A DNA stretch of 13,725 nucleotides from XYC2-FULL-41-22 sp041666465 (GTDB taxonomy: Bacteria; Patescibacteriota; Gracilibacteria; UBA1369; UBA12470), in assembly GCA_041666465.1 (NCBI GenBank), contig JBAYGX010000033.1, forward strand, positions 1-13,725, written 5' to 3'. The notes under the pieces are model-generated. The model was not told where the DNA came from. It made no database searches and worked only from the letters and a program-made list of their open reading frames with translations. A program made the position numbers and the translations under genes. Below are positions 5,077 through 12,439 of the stretch, one piece after another (within the stretch, counting starts at the first letter, position 1; each line of letters opens with the position of its first letter).

Positions 5077-7533
5077 CTATTCCAATACAATCTCTCCCAA
5101 CTTCTCCATGCTATTCAAATCATGTACCTGTATTCCGTAATTGCTTACGGTGTACAGATAATCGTCGATATAAGCCAAGCGCAATATATCTTTTTCCGAA
5201 TCGTACCAATAATAATCGCTATCATATTCTTCTTCGTTGTAATGAGTGATTGTACCTTTTAACGAGAAGCCGGTGTCTAGATTTAAATTGTAAACATAAG
5301 CTCCTTGATAAACATAATCACCGTATGTGTCCGCAGAGGCGTTTTCGTCTGTTACTTCCGCGACTGTGATAGGGAAGGCGAGTAGTTCTTTTTCCGCACT
5401 GAAAAGCAAAGCCTTGTGGTTATAAAGCAGTTCGCTGTAAGTTCCGCGATCGCCAATACCTATGCTGTATTCTTGAATTGGGTTGGCAGGGTCGGTTACA
5501 TCGAATAGAGCTACCTTCATTCCTTGATACCATGCGAAATCCAAGCCTCGAGCAGCTTCTTCTGTTGCTTCTGCGTCTTCTGCATCGAGTCCGAATCCAA
5601 GCACATGGTTTTCATCATAAGGGTGTAGGTAATCGCTGAATCCGGGGATTTTCAGTTCACCAAGGACTTCCGGATTTGTAGGATCGGAAAGATCTACTAC
5701 GAACAGCGGATCAACTTTTTTAAAAGTTACAAGATATCCGCGGTCTTCTATGAATCTTGTTGAATAAAGTGTTTCTCCAGGGGCGAGACCTTCTACCGAT
5801 CCAACTGTATTCATGTCGGAATCGAGAATATAAAGATTGTTTGTTGAAGGAACAAGGACATCCCATACATCTCCTTTTGTTGCGGCGATACGGAAGTATC
5901 CTTCATGTTCGTCCATGCTGAATTGATTTAAGATGGTCCCCGGGATTTTTCCTGAAGCTTCGTAATTAAGTTCCCCGTCGTTTAATGAGAAACGATGTAC
6001 CAATGTTTTTGCATTTTCCCAATCGTAATAATAATTATTGCTGTCGTAGTTGGTAGATGCGATATAGAGGTTGTCTGTGGACGAATAGATGTTTTCACTG
6101 TTTCCGACGATTACTTCTTTATCTATGGTACTTTGTGCGTCATCCAGAGGTATTGCAAGCGCGATTAAGTAGTTCCAATCTCGTGTTTGTGGCATGTAAC
6201 TTATGTCTGTGCATCCTGCTAGCATTTGTTCTTGTCCAGAATCTCCCGCTGTCGAATCATAATATCTTGGAAGTAACTCTTCTACATTTATGGATTCCGT
6301 GTCGTAATAGTAATCGAAATCGTATTTGTTCAAGACCAAATATAGGGTGTTGTCGACTTTTCTTGAATCGCTATAATCGCCGTCAAAAGATAGTGCACGT
6401 ATTAATGTTGGGGCGGTTTTATCAGAAATGTCATATGTGTAAACCGCTGTGCGAGATGAATGGTAATAAGGGAAATATTCGTCATATCCGTAGTCATAAT
6501 AACTGCTGTAGTCGTATGTATAGCCGATTACAACGAGAAGATCTCCGTCGACATACATTTCCGATGGTGAAAAATACTCATCGTCAAAAGCTATTTTTGA
6601 TACCTCTTCAAGACTGTCTGCCGGGTATGCGTGCACTATGTGAACCGCATATGAGTATGTATAAGTGTCGTAGTCGTAACTGTTTTCCAATACATATAAG
6701 TATTCTCCATCATTTTTGATTATGTCTGCTTCGTCTACATTTTCGACTTGTACATTTGTTGTTGAATAATCGGAGCTTTTTGTTTCGCTTCCCGTGTCCG
6801 TATCGTCGGCTGACGAGGTTGTGGCTTCTTCTGCGTAATCGTAATAAATGATTTCCTGTTGATTGCTTAAAAATAGTTCTTTGAGTTCATCACATGAAGA
6901 AACTTTTACCAAGTCGCCTTCGAGCTCTTCATAATTAAGAGAGGCTAAATCGGTTTTTTCTTCTTCAATGCGCCAAATCACTTCCGCCATTTCGCCACGA
7001 GCAACTTCTTTATCGAGGTCGCTTATCGAAAGAGGTATCGCGGATAAGTCGGCAAGCGGTTTGACGAATTCGCTGTACCAAGGATCTGTTTCTGTTGCTT
7101 CTGTTGTTTCAATGTCCAATGCATTTACGATTATTTTACTGGCTTCCGCAAAATTTATTTCGTTTGCAGGTTGAAACGATCCATCCGGATATCCGTCCAC
7201 TATACCAATTTCTTTCCCGTAGCATATATATTTTGCAAACCATTCATCATTTACATCCGGGAAACAGTTGGAACCTGTCGCGTCATCGGTTATGGATTCT
7301 ACAACTATTTTCATGAATTCGGCGCGATTGATTTTGTTGAGTGATTGAAATGTTCCGTCCGCATAGCCTTCAACGATGCCGTTTTCTTTCATCCAAGTTA
7401 TCGCTTCCGTACTTGGATCATCCGAAGATAGGTCCGGAAATGTTGTTTCGGTTTCCGCAGTTGCCAATACCGAAGCATTGATTGAAAAAATAAGAATCAA
7501 GCTCATTAACGAATAGAGAAATGCTTTTTTCAT
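5077..7533 (-). CDS. SLH-domain surface protein with C-terminal beta-propeller
   Basis: The 818-residue protein has a signal peptide (1-25, MKKAFLYSLMSLILIF... ending VLATA). Two S-layer homology domains follow at about 32-80 and 90-139, each with FPD(L/V), IV(E/D)GY.DG(T/S)FQ and IN.AE..KI. A degenerate third copy is at about 151-194. SLH domains hold proteins on the outside of the cell by binding wall polymers. A Ser/Thr/Asp linker (about 235-256) leads to the propeller (257-818), whose entry motif TNVQVENVDEADIIKNDGEYLY is the hallmark of the secreted propeller family distantly related to WD40 (Pfam Beta_propel). Tyr/Asp-rich stretches such as 341-357 are unusual and may bind Ca or sugars. 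The function of the propeller family is not known; adhesion or protein-protein contact is inferred. It is bounded by its own terminator. Confidence 0.85.
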   Translation of the reverse strand: MKKAFLYSLMSLILIFSINASVLATAETETTFPDLSSDDPSTEAITWMKENGIVEGYADGTFQSLNKINRAEFMKIVVESITDDATGSNCFPDVNDEWFAKYICYGKEIGIVDGYPDGSFQPANEINFAEASKIIVNALDIETTEATETDPWYSEFVKPLADLSAIPLSISDLDKEVARGEMAEVIWRIEEEKTDLASLNYEELEGDLVKVSSCDELKELFLSNQQEIIYYDYAEEATTSSADDTDTGSETKSSDYSTTNVQVENVDEADIIKNDGEYLYVLENSYDYDTYTYSYAVHIVHAYPADSLEEVSKIAFDDEYFSPSEMYVDGDLLVVIGYTYDYSSYYDYGYDEYFPYYHSSRTAVYTYDISDKTAPTLIRALSFDGDYSDSRKVDNTLYLVLNKYDFDYYYDTESINVEELLPRYYDSTAGDSGQEQMLAGCTDISYMPQTRDWNYLIALAIPLDDAQSTIDKEVIVGNSENIYSSTDNLYIASTNYDSNNYYYDWENAKTLVHRFSLNDGELNYEASGKIPGTILNQFSMDEHEGYFRIAATKGDVWDVLVPSTNNLYILDSDMNTVGSVEGLAPGETLYSTRFIEDRGYLVTFKKVDPLFVVDLSDPTNPEVLGELKIPGFSDYLHPYDENHVLGFGLDAEDAEATEEAARGLDFAWYQGMKVALFDVTDPANPIQEYSIGIGDRGTYSELLYNHKALLFSAEKELLAFPITVAEVTDENASADTYGDYVYQGAYVYNLNLDTGFSLKGTITHYNEEEYDSDYYWYDSEKDILRLAYIDDYLYTVSNYGIQVHDLNSMEKLGEIVLE

Positions 7534-7684
7534 AAAACGAGGTTAAAAATTACATTACATACTTAATAACGCGGGATTCGTGTTGGTTGTTACTAATAGC
7601 CATTCCGGAAATAACTTATCCGTCTCGACTCCAGATACAACCCAATCTTCATTTTTTCCTCAATCGCAGAATGTTCATCGTACA

Positions 7685-7714
7685 GCGCTAGGGAAGCGAA
7701 GCGATCCCTTGCGC
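7685..7714. repeat. Hairpin with GCGAAGC loop, left element
   Basis: GCGCTAGGGA pairs with TCCCTTGCGC at 9 of 10 positions around a loop AGCGAAGCGA. Core and loop match, in reverse sense, the terminator hairpin at 5040-5069. No T-run follows on either strand, so it is not a terminator. It sits at the inner end of the left copy of the inverted element pair. Confidence 0.55.
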
Positions 7715-7728
7715 AATATTATTAAGTC

Positions 7729-7746
7729 GTTTCGCGTCAGCGAAAC
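7729..7746. repeat. Hairpin GTTTCGC-GTCA-GCGAAAC, right element
   Basis: A perfect 7-bp stem with a 4-nt loop sits at the inner end of the right copy of the inverted element pair, in the place corresponding to the hairpin at 7685-7714. A similar 18-mer with one stem mismatch lies at 10495-10512. Confidence 0.5.
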
Positions 7747-7844
7747 ACCTAATGCTATTACGCCTCACATTCTGCTTAATCAGAAAAAATGAATTTCGGG
7801 CATATCTGAAGCCGAATCCCGACCAAGTTATTTCCGGAAGGGCT

Positions 7845-10451
7845 CTAAGTCCCTTTAATTTTTGCCACCAAATGTCCTCTGTAGTAATCTGGGATGACTA
7901 TATCTGTGTAGTTTAACAAATAGTCTATTGCGGCTTGATATTTTTCGTTTAATGTCCCGTCGGGATCGATACTGATTGTGTTTGTGTAATAATCAAAAAT
8001 TATATATCCGAATCCAAGGGCTTTTAATCGTTCAGTCATCAGTTCTGGATTCCTATCGAAGTATAGACAATTGAAGTCATCCAAGTATTGATCGTTATAT
8101 GTTCGCCAAAAATTGTCCGCTATAAAATAGTTTAATGATGTTCCGACTTTCCAAATAAGGTCGTATTTTCCGTCTTGATCCGCTTCGAAAAGGTCGCGTA
8201 CTTCCAGTCCGTATGGGAATATGCTTGTTGTCGCTTCATCGGCTGTCATGATGTCTGCCGTATAAAGTAACAATGTGCCTTTTCCGAAACTTGATAATCT
8301 GAAAGATAGTGCCGGGATTAGGAGGATGAATACAAGTGCTCCAATAACAAATTTATTAAATTTTCCTTCTGGTTGTTTGTAGTTTTCAATCAGTCCTGCA
8401 ACAAGAATACTTATTGCCAGAAACCCTGGTAGACCATACCAGATTATCCCCGTACTTGTTATCAGCCATAAAATCCAATATGTTACGAAAAAAATTATTG
8501 GAATTGCCCATTTGAGATCGAGTTTCTTTGGTTTTATAAACGGGATGAGCCCGATAAACATTGCCAATGGGATCCACCCGAAATCCACATATATTCCATG
8601 TACTCCAATGTCATTCATTGTTAGATGCCATGGGAGTGTTAAATATTTTCTTATCGCATTCGTGTCATATCCAACATATCTGTCTAATTCTTCTTTTGTT
8701 CCGGTTGATGTGCATGTGGCTCTATCTATTGCCAAGTCTCCTTCCAATAAGCTGTAGTCTATTGTTGGTTGAGGATTTTCACCAAACAATAGTCCATTCG
8801 AACTTAGTGAGTGGGTTTCTGTGTAATTTTTTATCATCCATGGTGAAAATGCGATGACACTTAATGTTATGAAAATTAACGGTGCCAATAAACTTCTGAA
8901 ATTTCCTTTGATTAGTCGTGCCGTTATCAAAACTATGGATGTTGCGACTAACACAATCCCGATTATCCCGAATATTTCATTCGAAATCGGTATGTCTTTT
9001 GTAATGCTTGCGCTTTGTGTTAGTAAGAATATTCCGATTGAGAAAAATATGCCTGATATGGCTCCGGTTTTTTTAAATTCTTTATATAAAATGATTGTCA
9101 ACAAAGTAAAAATCAGTATAAGGCTTGTAAGTTTGATGCCCAAGCAAAATCCTGACAATAGTCCCGCTATTCCGATAAGTATAAGTTGATTTTTTTTATT
9201 CTCTTCGAAAAAGCCTTTATACAATGCCAGAAATGCGATTATGCTTATTAGCAATACGCCAAGGTCCACTTTGTTTTCTTCAACGCCGTGGAATAAAAAT
9301 AAAGGTGTTGTATAAAGTGCTGCTGATATTAATAATGAGGTTGTTTGTGAAGAAAATTTTCTTAATATTACGAAAAGAACTATTAGTGATAATAGTGCCG
9401 GGTAAAATCCGGACAGATTCAATGTTATTGTTGTCCATTTAAATGCGATGAATCCAAGGCTCATGAAAAGTTCCCAATAGTAATTGCCACCTATTTGTAT
9501 AAGTCCTTTCGCTTCTTCTATCCTTTTTGCGATGTTTACATATTGATTCATGCCGTCCCATGCCCTTGGAAGTGGAGAGATGCTGTCTATGAAATTCATA
9601 CTTATAAAAAGTGCAAGAACAAAAATTATAAATAGATTTATATCTAAAAATTTCGTTTCAAAATTGTAATTGAATTTCAGGAGTTTCTTTATGGTTTCTA
9701 TTAAGGACTTGAAGCTTATTCCAAGTAATATGATAAGCATTCCCCATGCCGAATATGTTGTCAGTATGTGGAGTGAGCCGATTATGAAAGATACAAGGAT
9801 GATTCCGAAAAGTCCTGTGCCGAAGGAGATTATAGTATGGTCGATATCAAGCACCGCATCTTTTCTTATCAGCTTGAGTATCGTGTGTCCGAGGGATGTC
9901 GCGATAAGTGTTATTAACGACAGTATCAAGATTATTCCGATGCTTTTTGTCATGAGGCCCCATTGAATTTGCCAGAACGATGGTTCTTCAAAACGGCTTG
10001 CAAATGACGGGTCGGTATTTTCGTTTGTTACATTGTCCGTTCCTTCGAATGCCGATTCGCTTGCGATAACCAAAGTATCACCTTCTCCAAGCTGTGAAAG
10101 ATCAGGGACCTCTTTTAATTGACCATCACTTGTCGTGAATATACTCGCGCCGTGGTAGAAAGATGGCGTTTTTACAAAAAAAGCCGCGTTTCCCGCCAAA
10201 AGTATTAATAATAAAAATGCTATTAGTAAGCGAGGTATTGTTATTTTTATACTTGTTGTCTTTTCCCCTTCATTAAACCATCTGTGTAGGCTATAGCATC
10301 CGTATATAATCGGTACGATTAGTACGAATAGGAGGTACTTGAGCGAAGGCGTAATACCGGATGCGTAATAGGTGTGATCTTTGAAATAAAAATATATGAC
10401 AACAGAAATCCACGATATCGCAAGAACATTTTTGATGATTTTTTGGTACAT
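7845..10451 (-). CDS. Large polytopic membrane protein, GT-C-type glycosyltransferase candidate
   Basis: The 868-residue protein has many hydrophobic helices: about 9-22, 37-51, 73-93, 168-190, 207-255, 271-288, then a dense series from 330 to 545 and further ones at 625-725. A soluble C-terminal part runs from about 735 to 868. Family-like marks of GT-C enzymes, which use lipid-linked sugars at the outer face of the membrane, are SPLPRAWDGMNQY (292-304, an acidic residue after the early helices), the block GFCLGIKLTSLIL (434-446) and SPWMIKNYTETH (536-547), which resembles PMT/ArnT-like proteins. The exact donor, acceptor and even activity are not shown. Its place next to surface proteins suggests work on wall or surface glycans. 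The start MYQKII precedes the first helix. A GCGAAGC palindrome lies just upstream of it. Confidence 0.6.
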   Translation of the reverse strand: MYQKIIKNVLAISWISVVIYFYFKDHTYYASGITPSLKYLLFVLIVPIIYGCYSLHRWFNEGEKTTSIKITIPRLLIAFLLLILLAGNAAFFVKTPSFYHGASIFTTSDGQLKEVPDLSQLGEGDTLVIASESAFEGTDNVTNENTDPSFASRFEEPSFWQIQWGLMTKSIGIILILSLITLIATSLGHTILKLIRKDAVLDIDHTIISFGTGLFGIILVSFIIGSLHILTTYSAWGMLIILLGISFKSLIETIKKLLKFNYNFETKFLDINLFIIFVLALFISMNFIDSISPLPRAWDGMNQYVNIAKRIEEAKGLIQIGGNYYWELFMSLGFIAFKWTTITLNLSGFYPALLSLIVLFVILRKFSSQTTSLLISAALYTTPLFLFHGVEENKVDLGVLLISIIAFLALYKGFFEENKKNQLILIGIAGLLSGFCLGIKLTSLILIFTLLTIILYKEFKKTGAISGIFFSIGIFLLTQSASITKDIPISNEIFGIIGIVLVATSIVLITARLIKGNFRSLLAPLIFITLSVIAFSPWMIKNYTETHSLSSNGLLFGENPQPTIDYSLLEGDLAIDRATCTSTGTKEELDRYVGYDTNAIRKYLTLPWHLTMNDIGVHGIYVDFGWIPLAMFIGLIPFIKPKKLDLKWAIPIIFFVTYWILWLITSTGIIWYGLPGFLAISILVAGLIENYKQPEGKFNKFVIGALVFILLIPALSFRLSSFGKGTLLLYTADIMTADEATTSIFPYGLEVRDLFEADQDGKYDLIWKVGTSLNYFIADNFWRTYNDQYLDDFNCLYFDRNPELMTERLKALGFGYIIFDYYTNTISIDPDGTLNEKYQAAIDYLLNYTDIVIPDYYRGHLVAKIKGT

Positions 10452-10466
10452 TTTGTTGGTTTTAGT

Positions 10467-10512
10467 AGTCGCGAAGCGACTTTTATTATAAATCGTTTGG
10501 CGTTAGCAAAAC
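10467..10512. repeat. Two small palindromes upstream of the GT-C-like gene
   Basis: AGTCGC-GAA-GCGACT (10467-10481) is a perfect 6-bp stem and is the reverse-sense twin of the palindrome at 1904-1916. It is followed by GTTTGGC-GTTA-GCAAAAC (10495-10512), a close variant of the hairpin at 7729-7746. The first lies 15 nt before the GT-C-like start codon in its mRNA leader. On the minus strand TATAAT at 10513-10518 could be a -10 element for that gene, but no convincing -35 goes with it. Confidence 0.45.
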
Positions 10513-10533
10513 ATTATATAATATTGAAGTCAA

Positions 10534-10562
10534 TTGACATGCCCTTATAAGTCCGTTAAATT
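10534..10562 (+). promoter_or_regulatory. Candidate promoter of RNase Y
   Basis: A perfect TTGACA (10534-10539) is followed after 17 bp by TAAATT (10557-10562), four of six matches to the -10 consensus. It would give an RNase Y leader of about 185 nt. The leader contains two hairpins, at 10579-10600 (GGTTTAAG with CTTAAAACC) and 10670-10686. Otherwise the divergent gap 10452-10753 has no gene. Confidence 0.45.
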
Positions 10563-10669
10563 TTATTTAGTAATAACAAAACCTTTCTGGTTTAAGAAGA
10601 ACTTAAAACCATCTGTAGCAAAGCAAATAAATTGATTAAAAATTTCCTTAAAATAAACAGGTTGGGAAG

Positions 10670-10686
10670 AGATCCGTGTCGGATCT
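10670..10686 (+). other. Hairpin in the RNase Y leader
   Basis: AGATCCG-TGT-CGGATCT is a perfect 7-bp stem, followed by GGCTTTTATAG. The T-run is short, so it is at best a weak terminator. RNase Y mRNA is a known candidate for self-control in other bacteria, and a stable leader hairpin could serve that, but this is speculation. Confidence 0.4.
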
Positions 10687-10753
10687 GGCTTTTATAGATG
10701 TGTAATTTTCGTATTCTTAAATTAAAGAGAGGACTGATAACCTTTTATTTTTT

Positions 10754-12283
10754 ATGGGTACCATTATTTCAATTCTGATGTTGGTCATCGGACTTGTGAT
10801 CGGAGGAGGGGCGGGTATGTATGTACGAACGGTTCAGAAGAAGGCTGAAGAGGTGAAGGCTGAAGAGGAGAAAAAACGAGTGGTTCGTGATTCCGATTCC
10901 AAGGCGAAGGAGTTGCTTTTTGAGGCAAGAAATGAAGCTTTTAAGATTCAAGAAGAGGCGAAAAAGGATGAACGAGAGAAAAGAGTTAAGCTGCAAGCTA
11001 TTGAAGAGAGGTTGGTTAAAAAAGAGGAAACTCTTGATCAAAAAATGGAGTCCGCTGAAAGGCTTAAGGAGGAGCTTGAATCAAAGGTTACTTCTGTTAA
11101 GCAGTTGAAGTCTGAAGTGCAGTCGATTTACGAACAACAGAAAGGACAGTTGGAGAAAGTTGCTAATTTGACGAAAGATGATGCAAGGGTTCTGCTTTTG
11201 AAAAAAGTTGAGGATGAGTCTAAAGATGAAATAGTCGCTCATGTTAAAAAACTTGAAGCTTCTATTAAGGGTGAAGCTAATGAGCGAGCTAAACATATTA
11301 TTGCCGATGCGATACAGAAGTATGCGGCTGAGACCGCTGTTGAATCGACAGCTACGATTGTTGCTCTGCCAACTGATGAAATGAAAGGTCGTATTATCGG
11401 TAGAGAGGGTCGAAATATAAATACTTTTGAGCAGGTTACTGGTGTGGATGTGATTGTTGATGATACTCCGGGTTCGATTGTTATAAGTGGTTTTGACCTT
11501 GTGAGAAGATATATTGCCAAGGTTGCTCTTGAAAGGTTGGTTGAGGATGGACGAATTCATCCGGCAAGAATTGAAGAAATGGTTAAGAGAGTGAAAGAAG
11601 AGGTTAATACTTTGATTAAAGAGTTGGGAGAAAGAGCTGCTATTGAAACAGGTGTTATCGGTTTGCCTTTGAATTTGATAAAAATTCTTGGTCGTTTGAA
11701 ATTCAGGGTTAGCTATGGGCAAAATGTTCTCAAGCATTCGATGGAAGTTTCTTTCCTGGCGGCTCATATGGCTACCGAATTGGGTGCCGATGCGAATGTT
11801 TGCAGGAAAGCCGGTTTGTTACATGATATTGGCAAGGCTGTCGATCATGAGATTCAAGGTAAACATGCTACTATCGGTCGCGATATTTTGAAGAAATTCG
11901 GAATTTCCGAAGATGTTATTCATTGTGTTGAGGCTCATGAAGGCGATATTGATGCTGAGAGTATTGAGGCGAAAATTGTTCAGGCGGCAAATCTTATTTC
12001 TATCTCGAGACCTGGAGCTAATAAGGAAAATCTTGATAATTTCGTTAAGAGGTTGGATGAGGTTGAAAATATGGTTAATTCGTTTGGTGGTGTTAAGAAA
12101 TCTTATGCGATTCAGGCCGGTAGGGAAGTTCGTGTGTTCGTTGATCCTGACAAGGTTGATGATTTGCAATCGATTAAATTGTCGCATGAAATAGCTAGAA
12201 AAATCGAAAATGACCTTAAGTATCCTGGACAGATAAAGGTTGATGTGATTAGGGAACGCAGGGAGGAAGCGTATGCGGAATAA
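10754..12283 (+). CDS. rny: Ribonuclease Y, membrane-anchored endoribonuclease
   Basis: The 509-residue protein has the full RNase Y order. An N-terminal membrane helix (4-24, ISILMLVIGLVIGGGAGMYV) is followed by a charged coiled coil (about 28-190), then a KH RNA-binding domain with GRIIGREGRN (212-221), then an HD domain and the conserved C-terminus (SYAIQAGREVRVFVDPDKV). Length is normal. RNase Y starts mRNA decay at the inner membrane face. Of the expected HD metal ligands, His328, His357-Asp358, His371 and His395 are present. Two usual residues differ: the second His of the HHxD block is Glu396, and the Asp of the AAD motif is Asn413 (AANLISISRPGAN). Activity may therefore be altered. 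It is the only large plus-strand gene, divergent from the GT-C-like gene and convergent with the next one. Confidence 0.95.
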   Translation: MGTIISILMLVIGLVIGGGAGMYVRTVQKKAEEVKAEEEKKRVVRDSDSKAKELLFEARNEAFKIQEEAKKDEREKRVKLQAIEERLVKKEETLDQKMESAERLKEELESKVTSVKQLKSEVQSIYEQQKGQLEKVANLTKDDARVLLLKKVEDESKDEIVAHVKKLEASIKGEANERAKHIIADAIQKYAAETAVESTATIVALPTDEMKGRIIGREGRNINTFEQVTGVDVIVDDTPGSIVISGFDLVRRYIAKVALERLVEDGRIHPARIEEMVKRVKEEVNTLIKELGERAAIETGVIGLPLNLIKILGRLKFRVSYGQNVLKHSMEVSFLAAHMATELGADANVCRKAGLLHDIGKAVDHEIQGKHATIGRDILKKFGISEDVIHCVEAHEGDIDAESIEAKIVQAANLISISRPGANKENLDNFVKRLDEVENMVNSFGGVKKSYAIQAGREVRVFVDPDKVDDLQSIKLSHEIARKIENDLKYPGQIKVDVIRERREEAYAE

Positions 12284-12328
12284 AAAAATCATATACCTCT
12301 CACTAGTCCTCACTTACTGATTCTTCTC

Positions 12329-12345
12329 GAGGATACATGATCCTC
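12329..12345. repeat. Hairpin GAGGAT-ACATG-ATCCTC after RNase Y
   Basis: A perfect 6-bp stem lies 46 bp after the RNase Y stop. No T-run follows, so termination is uncertain. A second small hairpin, GATTGC-ATAC-GCAATC, follows at 12362-12377. The whole 12284-12439 gap between convergent genes consists of such palindromes and has no gene. Confidence 0.4.
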
Positions 12346-12371
12346 TCGAAAGGGATAAGGAGATTGCATAC

Positions 12372-12406
12372 GCAATCATGCTTATAGTATGGGCCGTACC
12401 GGCCTG
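12372..12406. repeat. Dispersed palindromic repeat, copy B
   Basis: This 35-nt stretch repeats copy A at 631-676 in the same orientation: GCAATCA, GCTTATAGTA, then GGCCG-TAC-CGGCC (12392-12404) and TG. It differs by lacking the 10-bp insert in the hairpin loop and a single G. It lies between the 3' ends of two convergent genes. Confidence 0.6.
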
Positions 12407-12439
12407 GCGTTGCGGAATCGTTCGAGATATATGAAATTT

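Larger units (their letters stand above)
7591..7850. repeat. Two diverged ~110-nt elements in inverted orientation
   Basis: The stretch 7591-7700 aligns with the reverse complement of 7850-7735 over its whole length, with small gaps. Exact pairings are TCCGGAAATAACTT (7604-7617 with 7825-7838), CAGATA (7632-7637 with 7803-7808), TTCATTTTTTC (7648-7658 with 7783-7793) and GCAGAATG (7666-7673 with 7768-7775), all in nested order. The gaps are not multiples of three, so the similarity is not a shared coding frame. It fills nearly all of the 311-bp gap between the GT-C-like and SLH-propeller genes, and touches the stop codon of the former. No gene is supported here. Confidence 0.75.

Noticed and set aside
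6057..6719. 220-codon plus-strand ORF inside the propeller gene
   Set aside because: It is antisense to a clearly homologous protein and its Cys/Arg/Leu-rich product looks like a shadow of Asp/Tyr-rich coding sequence.
7685..7746. Intrinsic terminators for the GT-C-like gene
   Set aside because: The hairpins are good but no T-run follows either of them on the minus strand.
7580..7792. 70-codon plus-strand ORF between the GT-C-like and propeller genes
   Set aside because: It reads through the inverted element pair and two hairpins; the matching copy has frame-breaking gaps and stops, so the similarity is at DNA or RNA level, not protein.
11081..11767. 228-codon minus-strand ORF inside RNase Y
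   Set aside because: Antisense shadow of a well-conserved gene; composition (Asn/Ser/Phe/Ile-rich) reflects complementary codons.
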